Position numbers and translations under genes: made by a program
DNA from: Holothuria scabra
Taxonomy: Eukaryota > Echinodermata > Holothuroidea > Aspidochirotida > Holothuriidae
NCBI GenBank assembly: GCA_037179385.1
Contig: CM074189.1
Span: forward strand, 21,897,020-21,961,019
DNA: 64,000 nt
Reading direction: 5' to 3'
Shown here: one piece after another, positions 36,669-49,280 of the stretch
Layout: each line of letters begins with the position of its first letter
Position numbering within the stretch: the stretch's first letter is position 1
Notes under the pieces: model-generated
What the model saw: the letters and a program-made list of their open reading frames with translations, nothing else
What the model was told of the DNA's origin: nothing
Databases searched by the model: none

Positions 36669-38380
36669 TCTTTTAAGTGTAGAAGGCTACTAGGTACTCA
36701 TGGACCCGTTCATTGTTACACCCCGAGAGGGCTAAAAGCTATTTTCCCGAACTAGCCTGTAAGCCTCCAAGGTTTAAGCTAAGTAACAAAATCTAAGTAT
36801 ACCAATGGATCCCGCTCATTCTTATTTCTACACTATCTTTAAGTTTATCGTTGGCCATGGATTGTTTTAGCCCCAATCATCGTCCTATACATAGAGTAAA
36901 ACTGGTAAAGGTACTGCCCGTTTGTAGGACAATATAGTAACGTTGAAGGTCTACGTTAGTGACTAGTCAGTTTTTGCAACCTTTTACCATGGAGCTACAA
37001 ACATGATTTTAATGAATTCTCAAAGTGTACAACGCAGAGATCGTGTATAAGGGGATAAGTTCGGGTTTAGAGCCTTTCAGTGTTAGTTGTACTGTATCAG
37101 CTGTTGTTAAGTTCCTGACAACAGATTCCTGTGCACTGAAATGCACTGATCATAACACCGCGCGTATATATGTATACAAGAGAACATCTGCTACGCGGCC
37201 AGGACATTTCTGTGGAACGCGAGCAGGGCCGGTTCAAGCGACCCTGACGAAATCTGGGCTAATTTGTTGCATGGCAATACGAATTGCTTATGAGAAATGT
37301 GTCACAATTTCTGATTCTAACAAAAATTTTGAGAAATTTTGCCCCCTTTTTAGGTTTTTAACATACTTTACTCTTACACCATAATTCATTGCAAAAGACA
37401 TAATTTAATAGCGTTACGGCCCAGATAACAAAATGCTCAAACAGCCACCGGTAACTGTACTAGCTGCACTTCATTCTGATGAAAAGGGTCATCTTCTGTA
37501 ATATAGGGATAGGTTTTGCCGAAACGTATCGTATCGTATCGGTCCACACCAAGCGTGATTATAAGCTTACAAAATACACAGACTGAACAGGGAGTTGCTC
37601 TCTAGCGACTCCCTGGACTGACATTAAATGCACCCTCCCTGCCAATAAAAGATGCTGCAAAGGGGGCAACAATAATTGTTGCCGCAAATAGCCCTCTTGT
37701 TGTCTAAGATAATTGTCAACATAGACAACAAAAAGAGTTTATAAAGATACCAAAATAGCCCTCACAACATTTTACAAAATCATTTGAAGAGATCATTCAG
37801 GTTAAAATAAAATAAATCTGTTATCATATTGGTAATGGTTTAGGCAGTTAGGAGTTTTAATGGGCAGTCTCCATTTTGCTTTTATTCACGTGTCCATTTT
37901 TATGATAAATAGCTATTTCTGACACTGCACGATAATCCCATGAAAATGCTTATTTCTGTACTTTCGTGGTCCCAAAAGGCAGAAAATTGCACCTAATTAG
38001 CCTAGGTTAAGTCTACTTTCATTTATTAAGAATTCGGTATCTAGAGAGCCAAGCAGATTTTTTTGTCTTGGCTGTTTCTTTCTATGTACTACTTAATTAG
38101 TGACTGTTTCATGGTGGTCACATGATGTAAATTACGTCAATGACTGTTTCTTCGTGTACTTATTGTAAATTCCAGATACCAAAAATGTACACCTAACAGT
38201 GATTAATTTCCAAAACTTTTTCCCCTGTAAGATTGCTTGCTGTTGGCTCTAGAAGGTTTACAGTAATATTATCTTCACAAAGTAGCCCATTATTACACTG
38301 AAATCTTAAATCGAGACTTGACAATAACACAAAATATAATGGCCGCCTACTAGAATGTGAAAGAGAGGGATAGAAAAATG
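36669..38380. other. Intergenic, no gene recognised
   Basis: It contains a 119-codon frame at 37025-37384 without recognisable motifs, which I do not support as a gene, and a hairpin motif at 37588-37615 listed separately. No WD40 continuation was seen. Confidence 0.45.
37588..37615. repeat. CAGGGAGT hairpin, copy 1
   Basis: CAGGGAGT and ACTCCCTG flank a 12-base loop. Related, better-preserved hairpins are at 60757-60784 and 61019-61048. Confidence 0.6.
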
Positions 38381-38838
38381 GGCGTCCGCATGTAGGGGCA
38401 AGGGGGGAACTTGCTTTTCCCTGGAAAATAAAAAAAAAACCTGAATAAACGATGAAAACATAAAGAAAAAGGCGAACTTGAAAAATTAACAACATTTCTT
38501 AACAGTTCACTCAGGGTTTTCCCTATTTATATGCGGTAAATAGGCTTTAGAAATGCCATTTGTAGCGATCTGAGAAACATTTTGGGCCAAAATTTGTTTG
38601 CGCTTCGCGCCAACTCATGGTGACGCGGAGCCTTTCCTCCATAAAAGAATTTGCCCTCCTCCCCCACAGAAAATTTCAACTTGTTTTAATAGAAACTCTT
38701 GCTGAGGAGAAATGGCGAAGTAGTCTCCTACCAGGTGCGGAAAATCAACTGGAAAGACTGAAAAGCCGTGGTACTACTTCGAAGTGCCCCTGCACACCAC
38801 TTCGCCCTCTCTGACCGAAATCCCTAGCTCCGCCACTG
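38381..38838. mobile_element. Degenerate hAT-like element or end
   Basis: The right end CTAGCTCCGCCACTG resembles the right terminus of the element at 3458-6234, and the left portion (GGCAAGGGGGGAACTTGC near 38397) resembles its left interior. It contains CGCTTCGCGCCAAC. Its right end abuts the start of duplication copy B exactly, so it may mark the insertion boundary. Confidence 0.5.
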
Positions 38839-40139
38839 GCGCACCAGTCAGGTCCCAAACCACTAACCTAGACATTTTGTCCCTTGTGTAAACAGAAGTC
38901 ACTGAAGCACTGCCACTTGTGGTTTCAGTGGTACTGCAGTGTCTTGCCAAGTGTCGAATGTGTCATTTCTAAGAGCACGTTGAATATGATCAATACATCA
39001 AAGGATTTTAAGCTCCATTCGACCAGTAATCAATTTTGACCATTCTCCCACGAATGGTTATCAAATAAAACAAAATTTTCGATGGGTAAGGTGAAACCCC
39101 ATCCCCTTTAACTCCGGGCTCATGGGGCATTGAGAAGACTGCCTTCCAAATTTTCTCAAGATCTGAGTTCCGGGCAGAGGTTTAAAACATCTGGCCCACT
39201 TAAGTCTTGAACAAATTGGCATGTTTTTAATCATTTAAAAATTTAAGCGAGCCTGAAAAGTAAAGGCAGTATCATGGTCACTGTCAAATTTTCATGAGAT
39301 ATTCCAAAACAAAATGAAACTTGGCGACATATGACACATTCTGACAGCCTATAAGAGTCAACTATACGTACCTCAGTTTTATTTCACAGCTTGGCATAAT
39401 GTTGCTCTATATGGTAGACTATCATTCGGGCGGAAGCTGCAAAACGTTATGGGATGATAACAATTTAGTTTAACAGCTACCTGTTTTAAGATTAGCCTAC
39501 ACAGGCAGACAGAAGAGTACCCAAATTTTTGGTCGTAAAAATTGAATTGGTAATTTTTGTGTGGTAATTTTCTGATCGTATTGAAATTTAGTCATTTCTC
39601 ATTAAAATGAAACTTTTATTGTAAACAAAAGTTCAACGTAACGACTGCTCAGAGTAAACACCTCTCTGGAAAATGCTATTTCGGGAAATCTGCGAGGTCC
39701 GACTTTCAAATTTTTGGCAGGCTTCGCACCAACTATCGTGGCTCTCAGTCCGCTTAGATTTTCAAGGCAGTTACTGCATATTTTGAGGGAGAGAATCCTC
39801 TGCCCACAACCTAAAGCATTTACCGCGTAGGTTACTGTTGATCACCTTAACTTTGTTGGCGCAAGATTGCAACAAGATGATTAATAGCAATTATTTTCTA
39901 GACCCGTACACACCTACACGTAACCTTTTGTAATGTCAAAGCCAATCGTTCATTATAATCCCATTTATTGACAGTTAAGTGCATTTAAGTAACTAAAACA
40001 TGAAAAAATGGCTAAGGCTGTTCTAATTATATTTACGTTCGTCATTCTTTGCTTTTCCTCTTCATTTCAAACTGACCGCAATATTTCACCCCATGGTGCT
40101 ACCATGGAAGTTTCCGCCAAAGGGGGCTTATACAAACCT

Positions 40140-41080
40140 GAAAAATGCCATTTGTGACAATCTTAGGTTCAAGTTTTCCTAAAATTTTATGCACGCTCCG
40201 CGCCAACCAGGGGTGGAGCTCCACTAAGATGGTCGTTGGTCTCGTCTTCAAAGGTTTCCCACAAGCTTCAGATCTCTTATGCTTCACGTTAATTTGTTCT
40301 ACCTCAGCCAAAAATTCCTGTGTGGGTCTCAGTCTGGGAAATGCCGGCTTCTGAGGGATCGTTATTTTTCAAATTTTTTCTGCGCTACCCGCCAACCGAT
40401 GGTGGTTCTCCTCTTAGATAGTCTTTAGCGTTTAGCCTCCCCCTCTAAGACTTATTCCACCAGGCTTTGGATCCGAAATATTTCGCTTTTGTTTCCCTTA
40501 GTAAAATGTCCACGTAGCCAAGGCAGCCATGCGTACACTGAAGCCTGGAAAATGCCATTTCCGGCCATCTGAAGGATCCTGATTTTTCAAAATTTTCTCA
40601 GCGCTCCGCTCCAACCGATGCTCTCCGCCTAGATAATCTTTAGCTCCGTCCTCTAAGATTTATTCCACCAGACTTTGGATCTGAATATTTCACGTTTGTT
40701 TCCCCTGGTAAAATGTCGGTGCAGCCTAGGCAGCCATGCTTATACTGAAGCCTGGGAAATACCATTTCCGGCTATCTGAAGGCTCCTGATTTTTCAAAAT
40801 TCTCTCAGCACTCCGCGCCAACCGCCGTGGTGGCGCCCCGCTTAGATAGTCTCAGTTTAGCATCGCCCTCTAAGACTTATCCTTTCAGGCTTTGGATATG
40901 TAATGTTTCTTGTTTTCTCCCTGATAAAATACCCGTGTAGCCTAAGTGGCCAAGCTGGGAAAATGCCATTTCCGGCTTTCTGTCAGTCTGTGGATTCCTC
41001 AAAATTTTCTCTGCGATCCGCGCCAACAGAGGGTGGCCCTCCGCTTAGATGGTCGTTGGCTCTGTCTTCAAAGGTTAATC
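40140..41080. repeat. ~205-bp tandem repeat, copy B
   Basis: Unit markers fall near 40140, 40337, 40546, 40750 and 40955, with spacings of 197-209 bp. Copy A has one unit fewer between the equivalents of 40337 and 40955. Each unit contains a GCGCTCCGC/CCAACCG patch. Confidence 0.8.
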
Positions 41081-41136
41081 CACTTAGCTTAAAATATGTT
41101 ATGCACCACGTTTATAATTTGTTTCATCCCTGCTAA

Positions 41137-41384
41137 GACCGCGTGTTTGGTCTAACGGTAAGAGCATCCGCCTCTCCCGCGAACGGCTCGGAATCGATTC
41201 CCAGGTCGAGTCATACCAAAAGCTTAAAGAATTAAACCTACTTACTGCCGTTGTACATTTACTGCCGTTTTGCTCCGCATAACGCAATGGAGTAGGGGAA
41301 ACAAACCAGTGAGCCACAACTGGGAAAAGGCCATGGCCGGCCCGACTTGAACCAAAAGGTTCGCAACTGGCCCGTAAAACTCTG
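41137..41384 (+). mobile_element. tRNA-derived SINE, copy 2 (inherited in duplication)
   Basis: It is in the same place within copy B as the SINE at 21092 in copy A, with the same left target sequence TTCATCCCTGCTAA. The right target copy is lost in a deletion. The B-box-like GAATCGATTCCC is retained. Confidence 0.85.
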
Positions 41385-42914
41385 CAACCTATGTGGCACT
41401 CCGTATGGTCTTTAGCCTACATCCCTCAACCCACTTTAAGCATTTGGAATCTTAAAAAAAAAATTCTCTTGGAATTCCTCCCTCCCGCCCATAATTCAAA
41501 GTCTTGCGCCAACCCTGATTACTTGATCGGGGGAATTAATACATCATACATGCCTTCGGCTATGATGCCTGCAATTTTGCTGGCCTCTTAGCATTAGTCG
41601 AAAAGAGGTGTTCGACGATACCCCATTACCTCTCTCCTCTTTTTTGGGGGAAAATATTGTCACCAAAATTGAAAACGTCAAAATGCACTTTTCATTATGG
41701 TGGGGGGGATAGGATAGTTGGAAAAAGTGAATCAAGCCAGTTGTAATTTTGAACCTCATCACCCCCTCCCCATGCGTAGGACCCTGGCTACTTCCCTGCT
41801 TCATACCATATGCAGGCTTCATAATGCCTTGCATTATACGCTCGTAACACAAAAAGTGCAATGGATTCTGTTTCACTGTGCATGACTGTATGGACGTTTG
41901 ATTTTCGGAAATCGGAAAGTCAACTTAATTCTCCCAACCCCCAACCCAAACCCAATTACCTGTCACTCTGTAGGCGGATTGAAAGAAAACCCGAGCCTGT
42001 CGGGTGATGGCTTATGAAAACCTCGTAACTACTTGGAGATGTTTTGGTTCAAAAGACCACCAAAACTAGTACCACCCGGCCTGATGAAAATCAGGACAAC
42101 ATTTTCAACATTTCATTTCATGCCCTCTCACAACAACTGCCCCTCGCCCCCATCATATTTGAAAGCTATGCTACGGTCCCTATTTTAAACCTGCAAATAT
42201 CAAATAGCAAGTGTTTGGCAGTACATACAGTACTGCAGTATGCTGTGCCATAGCCTTTTAGGGAGTTGTTACAAATTCTCTTTGTCAACAGAGCGGATCA
42301 AAATTGTTGAGTTCCTTGTGTCCAGCCATTCAACAATGCTTAAAAGGTTCCAAACATCGTTTTCCCCATTCATTTAGGCAAGCAGCTACTCTTCTGTGGT
42401 CAACCTGTTCATGCTGCTTTCTTAACACGATTGCTTTTTACCTGTTGCCACTACCAGAGTGATGTGCTCTTCAATCCAACTGTTACCATATTGAAGAATT
42501 TTATAGAAAATAGCTCCCTGTGGTTTAAGATGATGCTAGCCATTCCTGTGGTAAACCTGTTTTTGTTGTAAGACCAGTAAGGGGCAACTTAGCTAAACAC
42601 AAAAAGAGTAGAATCATGGCCTGCTTTGCAACTTTTTAAGAAATTACTGAATTCATTAATAACTGGCTCAATTTTCAAAATTCAAAGTACAAATTGGGTC
42701 TATGATTCACAGTCAGTAATCTGGAGTGGATAAAAGTAATAATTTGTGTAAAAAAGTATTTTCCTGAATATGTTACTATTCACCCACAAGATGTGGTAAA
42801 CCTTGTGGTAGAAATAATGTCAACACAGCTTCTGTAGTGGAAACCACAAGGAAAAAGTAGGTCACCAGTTTGTGGATGGTATGAAGGTACACTTTGTGGT
42901 TCGATATTTTGTGA

Positions 42915-43449
42915 TGAAATAGTCTGCCATCTGACCTACCCCGGCACCCGAATTCCAACAACGGTAATGAAAATCGGCCAGGTCGTTTTGAACTGCAGAT
43001 AATGATAAACAGTAGTGTGACAATGTCTCCCAATTAGTCTGACTGAAAAGTCATTTAAGGCCACCTTGTAACTTGACATATCTTCAAATTCATCGGAAGT
43101 AAATATTCTATAGTCTGGATAGGTTCGGGCAGTCGCGTAGAAGATATCAACTATTTAGTAGATCTTGCAATTGAATACAGCGAAGATTCCTAGTCAAAAA
43201 CATTTGCATGTTTTCAGTTCCGTTACATAGTGTTCCCCCGAAAAGAAACAAGACCATTATATTTTAAATGTATAGCAGTACATTTTATCTTGTAATTTTC
43301 TGATCACTCAGCAAGTTGTTTTTTTTTTTCTATTGAAGTGAAACTTTCATTTCAAGGAAAAGCTCAAAATAATGACTGCTTTGTTTCTAGTTACCAGCCT
43401 GGTACATGCCCTTCCCTGCTGTCTGGGACTTCTAAAATTTTCAAAAATA
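42915..43449. other. Intergenic, no gene recognised
   Basis: Unique AT-rich sequence after the duplication boundary. No supported frames. Confidence 0.45.
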
Positions 43450-44190
43450 TCTGAGTGTGCGCTTCACTTCTATTGTCTTTCTGGCAGGATTACATTTTTC
43501 GGACAAAAATAAACACAATTCTGCCCCCAAACTGAATCTCCTCCCTGCGCCTTTCCTAATATATAAATAATAACACTTGAAGTATATGGAAAACCAAATC
43601 TTTTTTTTCCGCGGGAAAATTTTGGAATATAGTCCGAAGGCCTTAATCTGCCTGATGATATTCAGTAACCTCAACTAAAGTACAGATCAACCCCCTACTT
43701 GATTTTTCTTATAAGAAGTTCAGATTTATAAAACCCCCAAATCTGTCATAATATTACAGTTTTCCTCAATATAAGCTTCAGATTGTTAAATGTGAAAAAC
43801 TTTTTCCATTTTGATGAATACTCAGTACCACAAATAACCAAAGTCAACTCAGTGAATCACCCCGAAATTATACCTAATTTTGCTCTTGAAAGGCATATCA
43901 CGATTAAATGCATAACCCCAACAGAATTTTCAGCTGCCGCGTCCAAAACGTTTTTTACATTGCCAATTTGAAGGACAAATTCTTCAACAGACACCCAAAC
44001 TTTTTAATGGTTCTTACCTAAGACGAATTTCTTTCAAAAATTTTAAATTTTTTCTCCCTTAGAAATAAACTCCATATATTTAAGTATTTGTTAAAAAGAA
44101 AACCAAAAATTTCGGCGCCCCTCAAATTCTGCCAAGTCACGTCCGGCAACCGGGACTTACTCAACGCTTTTGTCGGGGTCTTGAAATGCT
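43450..44190 (+). repeat. Dispersed repeat, copy 1
   Basis: It aligns collinearly but loosely with 47765-48560. Shared landmarks are GGCAGGATT-ACATTTTTC, a region with CCTGATGATATTCAGTAACC, AATATAAGCTTCA, TTTTGCTCTTGAAAGG and TTGTCGGGG-CTT. It is diverged and has no recognised ends. Confidence 0.6.
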
Positions 44191-45863
44191 CACCCCCTGT
44201 CGGGGAGGCTGGTCGCCCTATTGGACAAACCCTTGCTGGTAAGTCAAATTAAAGGAGTATTCTTCCACTGCTATGCTATTGAAATTTGCAGGACAATGCG
44301 AATTAAATGTGACCACTATCGACGCTTCCTTACAGTTATAGCAAACTGTGACATTTTTAACAGTGGATGTTTTTAAAACCGAGTTACACTTCACAACTTT
44401 CTTAAATGGATGAGAAATTCCGATAATTACTCTTGGCCAGTGTCGTAGCCAGAATTTTGTTTTGGGGGGCCTGGCACATGAATGGGGGGGCACAAAAAAA
44501 AGTCATGAGGGACCATTACAAAGTTACATTGTGATACTGAAATACAGGATGTCCCTATTGTTTCGTTATTTACCGTACATGTTACTTCTCAGATGGCTCA
44601 ATAGTACAAACGTCATTAGGTGCTGTATTCGCGATTAAAGTATATCAACATATGAGTCTTCGTTAATCATAGTTAGGCTACAAGAGGTGAGATTGCGTGC
44701 GCAAGGGCCATTGTGTATAACATTATACTTTTGAACTGTGCTATTACTTTTATAAGGGTCAAGAAATGGAGTGCAAAATGATGAATGCGCGAAAAAATGC
44801 CAAAACTTGCATTCAGGGTCTGCATCGAAACATTTGTAATACCACAACTAAACCTACCCATCTGACATCATCACATTTTGAGTCTTTTACCACTACCTGA
44901 TGATTCGTACCGAGCTTTTAACTTTTGTTGCTGTGTTTCTTCGGGAGTTGTTATCAGATGGTATTGATAATGAGGACAACTGTGAGGTATGGTCACAGGC
45001 GCGCGGACACGCCAAAATTTGGGAACACTGTAATAGAAAATTTGAGAACACTTTGTGATAGAAAATGCATAAAAATCAATTCATGATTCCTCCGAAAACA
45101 CACCTAAACCTACCCATTCAGGGATAATGATTAAACGGCGATTGGGGATATCGGAAACCTATGGTAAGACACGCGCACCCATTCGCATGCAACTGATACA
45201 TGGTTTATAAATTATGGCAATTGCAAGAAAATCGGGTCGATATTTCACATTATAACTATTGTAAAACCATCTACCGTTGAACAGTCTGATTAAGGTTAAT
45301 CTGTCTGGTCATGCGATAAAGCTTTCAGTTTTTCATTATCTATTCAAAAGGAGAGGAAAGCAAATGAATTCCCCTGCTTTGCATTCTTGAATGTCATGTC
45401 CCTCCATACTCACACCTTCAGCCTATGTACACTATCAATCAACCTTATCGAGCAGATGAATAATATGAATACATTTGAGACGATATTCATAGTAAATGCA
45501 CCAATGACAACGAAAGTCCGCTCAGCGAGCGAAAATTTTAGCAACTTGGGAAAGATCCGAGACTTACTGGTGCTTGATGGAGCTAACGTAAACAAACTGG
45601 GAGTTCGATACTCTTTCAGAAATAAGAAGTTACCACAGGTTTTCCCACTATTTTTAAACTATAAATATATTTAACCTCCAAAAATCTGGGCGCGCGACAG
45701 TGAAACTTTTCGGGCCAAGGCCCGCAGGTCTCGTAGCTAAGTCACTGCTGTAGGTTGGTGATAAGCTGTTAGTTTACATTTTGTAACAACTCAATTACAT
45801 CCGAAAGGTACAGCGAGCCACGGGTGTGCGCCAGAGTAGCGAATTTCAAGGGTTAGTTACATG

Positions 45864-45925
45864 CAGGTTTACGGCCCAGTTTCAACCAATGGTTCAAGAA
45901 AAGTTGGCCAAATTGTGGTTTGAAT
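45864..45925 (-). repeat. SINE tail fragment (inverted)
   Basis: TTTACGGCCCAGTTTCAACC then AATGGTTCAAG is the reverse complement of the SINE tail. A poly-G run follows. Confidence 0.6.
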
Positions 45926-46042
45926 GGGGGGGGGGGGGGTTGGATGGCAGAAGGAGCGCCAGGGTTTAATTTTGTTACCGTTTTCAATATGTATTGATTT
46001 AAAAAGGAAATCGAGGAGGTTCTTGCATTTTGTTCGTTGATA

Positions 46043-46135
46043 TCCCTCAAAATGGAACCTACTGCCGTTGTGCGTGATGCTCCGCATAACAGAACCGTGC
46101 GACTCGACCGACCGAGCGACCGACTAACTAACTTT
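46043..46135 (+). repeat. SINE body fragment
   Basis: AATGGAACCTACTGCCGTTG then TGCTCCGCATAAC matches the SINE body, with GACTAACTAACTT at the end. The head and most of the tail region are missing or replaced. Confidence 0.55.
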
Positions 46136-47764
46136 GATTTCTCAGATCCTGAGATGGCGTCAGGATTTTTCCCGACCGGAGGCATTGTACCGCCACAAAA
46201 GGGGGCTTAAAGAGTTTCCGTGTGTAAAATGAAGCTATTTCCGATGGCATAGCTTTCGGTACCGCATCGTTTTTTGCTGGCTTTCATTGGGAGTGGTCAG
46301 AGCCAATTTTTTTCTGATTTCAGTTGGCATTCATTGAAATGAAGAACAATTTTGATGAATCTACGGCGTAGTTAAATTTATTGTCTCTACAAAGTTTTGT
46401 TCAGTTTCCTACGCGACATCACCTTGCAACAGGGCCGTCGGAACAGGACAGGGGAAGTTTGGGCTGCGGTCTCTAACTCTGAACTACAGCCCGGGGTGTA
46501 CCGTGACCATATTTAATCTAAGTTAGGAGCCCCTCTGGCTTATCATATATCCATACTGAAATCCCAAATGTACCCACCAGCTGAGAAGCTGTGCCCGTTG
46601 CCTTAATGACATACGGTAGGCGCTGAGCCCTTCGATTATCGCGGAGTCAGGAGCCCTTTGAGTCAAACTATGCTTCGCCGCTAAATAAGACATGGAAGAA
46701 TGACTAAATGCATTTAGAATACATATTCAGTTACGATGGGTTAACACAGCATTGTTCTAAATATCAACCAAAGAAAATTTCGTTATCATTCTTATCAAAA
46801 GGTCTTCTAAAAATAAAGAGACACTCTCCTAAATTTAGTACCGCAGATAGTCTAAACTGTATTTGAATCGCATCATTTCCTTACCCATAGAGAGTATCTA
46901 TATTGAGTTGAGGAAATGGGTTCAAGCCATCAATCCAACCTGTGAGCAGTGTTTTAACCACCCACTATTAGCGAAATAATGTTGTAAGAACGGAGAGAAA
47001 TTTTGAACAAGAAATCTAACAAGCAAATTTTACGCTGGCGTAAATTTGACAAAACCATCCTCACCAGAACTATTTTGTTAGGTTCTTGCTGCCAATATTT
47101 TTCTGTTTTGATATCCACAGGATTTCAAAATCACAAGCTTCGTTAACCCTCGAAAACAACGACCCTTTAATACTTTTATCTTGAAGTTCAGCAGTTAGTT
47201 TGATGGAGGTATACCGATCAGTCTCTAACCAATTGGTTTGAAGCAGTTCAGATCTAAGAAGACTTATTCCTTACAAAACGTTTGCGACACCGGCTTTCAA
47301 TTCATAACCATACGATAATACCATCGCAACATGGCACTGCAGTGCAGGTACTGTGGTTAATTTTCCCATTGAGTTGGCATGTGTTCGTCTTGTATAGACT
47401 AGGTATACAGGGTGGATTTAGGGGGAAGGGGGCTCAGGCCCCCATTCCAAAAAGGCTAAACTTATGTTACATCACAATTCAAGATAAGGGGCTATTCCAA
47501 CTTAATTAGACCTATGTGATATGTCATTTTTGCTTATAATGACATCTTCCCCAGAAATCTCCCCGGATTTGTCCATTCTTCGAAATAATTTTTTGTTACC
47601 CCCTGCACTTCATTAGGCCTTTTTTGAACATTTAGCACTAATATTCATTGATTTGGTCCTTTATTTCCTTGCATTTAATTTTGTTATGTAAAGAAGTTTT
47701 GGAAACAGATGGATAAGTGAAATTTGGTTCCTGTTTCTGTTTTTAACAGACGATAGAATTTGTG

Positions 47765-48560
47765 TGAGCTTCACAACAGCACTGCTTTTCTAGTCTTCAA
47801 TTTTTCGGGCAGGATTTAACTTTTCGTGATAAAAATCTTCTGAACTGAATTCGGGGAATTTCCCAATATCGTCTGAGGGCTTTATTCTTCATGATGATAC
47901 TCGGCAACCCAGAACAAACTACAAACCGCCCTTTGACTTACCAAGTTTTTCACTTAAGAAGATTACATTCTTCAACCCCCCCCCCCCTCCCTCCCCCCAC
48001 TTTAATATAAGCTTCAAATTTCAAATTTATTTGAAAATGGCCAGCATTTAGCGCAAAATTACTCGTGCAAACATAAACCCCAGCCAAATTCTTTCTAACT
48101 CCGACTTTTCACTTCATTTTGCTCTTGAAAGGAAGATCTTTAATAAGGACCCGATTTTGTTTTTTATATCACTTTACCAGGGAAAAGTATGTATTCTTTC
48201 GGCAAATTTCAAAATTCTTCCAACGTAAGCTCTTACTTTCAAATCAAGTTCAAAACATGTAAAACGTTTTTGGGGCAATGCTTTTCGTCTGAGAACCGTA
48301 GTGAATACAAAAAAAAGCGTAACCTCAAACGAATTTCAGCTATCGCACATATGGCTTTTTGAGTTTGTTCACATGAAGAGCATCTTTTGCAATAAACACC
48401 CGATATGTTTTTCGTAATTGCAAAAAGCCAAACATCTTTCAAAACTTTCTAAATTTTCTTCAAAATAAGCTCCGGTAGACTACGAGACTCTCAAATTCTG
48501 TCTACTAACGTCCCATCGGGACTAACTTAATACCTTTAAATTTGTCGGGGCTTCGAGATG
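47765..48560 (+). repeat. Dispersed repeat, copy 2
   Basis: Partner of 43450-44190. It carries a long C-run near 47974 where copy 1 has only CCCCC. The extra material (a second ATAAGCTCC-type segment) suggests internal duplication or a more complete copy. Confidence 0.6.
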
Positions 48561-49049
48561 CTGCTCTGCTCCCGGGCCCTGTTTGGCAAATCCTGACGCT
48601 ATAGCCTTGCAGCCGTCTTACCGTACAGAGTTTAGTAACCCTTTTTTATGGGACCTTTAGGATACGTCATACTTCTCCCGCGGCCCTAGTGTAGAAGCAG
48701 ATGACCCAATGTCCTTCTAAATCAGGCGGTTTTGGAAGGGATCAGCTCATCTGCCCTTTAGACAATAGGTAAAGCTTTTTTGGTGTGCACATATGAGATT
48801 TAGCCCATTCGCCCCTTCGATTTGTCGCACATTAATCACTGGGACGACAGTTCTTAAGGAATTTGCGGACCATGTAGTGGTCGAATCGGGAATTTAGGGG
48901 TGAAGTATTGGTTACCAGGTGCATCTGGATCTTGAAGTCATCCAAAATTAAACACATACGAGGAACAATTGCTCTGCTAGCTGAAGCTAAGAATCTTTGG
49001 GTCCAGCTCATTAAAGGGAGAAAGTAGATCAACACAAAGGGCATTATCA
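48561..49049. other. No gene recognised
   Basis: Unique sequence with short frames only. Confidence 0.4.
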
Positions 49050-49280
49050 AATTTGCAGTTTGGAGGTTGGGAGTTCGAGTTCTGGCCGGGTCATATTGAG
49101 GACTTCAAAAACGGAACCTACTGCCATCGTGCTTGGTGCTCAGCATAAGCAGTGGAGTAAGGAAAACAAGCCAGTGAGCTACAACTAGAAAAAAGGCCCT
49201 GGCCGGCTCGACTTGAACCAATTGGTTGGATACTGAGCCGTAAAACTACAGTTAGCTTAACCTAACCTAACCTAACCTAC
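49050..49280 (+). mobile_element. tRNA-derived SINE, head-degenerate copy
   Basis: The body and tail match the SINE consensus well: CCTACTGCCATCGTGCTTGG, CATAAGCAGTGGAGTAAGG, CTGGCCGGCTCGACTTGAAC. A B-box-like GAGTTCGAGTTCTGG is present but the A-box region is poor. The tail expands into (CCTAA)n-like pentamers. Confidence 0.75.

Larger units (their letters stand above)
38838..42914. repeat. Direct segmental duplication, copy B
   Basis: It aligns with 15672-15831 (as 38838-38988) and then with 19136-23208 (as 38996-42914), in the same orientation. It carries the SINE but has lost about 100 bp or more after it. It has one more ~205-bp tandem unit than copy A. No coding sequence. It follows a hAT-like end directly. 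Confidence 0.9.
44191..47764. other. Mixed repeats, no firm gene
   Basis: It contains a hAT-like terminus fragment near 44436-44500 (CCAGTGTCGTAGCCAGAATT plus G runs) and SINE pieces at 45864-45925 (inverted) and 46043-46135 (direct). A minus-strand frame at 44218-44410 is rich in Cys and has NVT/NLT glycosylation motifs (KVVKCNSVLKT, NVTVCYNCKEA). That frame could be an extracellular exon, but it has no clear splice sites and I do not call it. Confidence 0.4.

Noticed and set aside
37025..37384. 119-codon plus-strand frame
   Set aside because: No recognisable domain, biased composition or splice context; in a region with repeat fragments. Length is compatible with chance.
44218..44493. Cys-rich minus-strand frame with glycosylation motifs
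   Set aside because: No clean acceptor or donor, and part of it runs through a hAT-like terminus with G-runs.
49255..49280. Telomere-like CCTAA repeats
   Set aside because: Only a few units, directly continuous with a SINE tail whose normal form is CTAAC.
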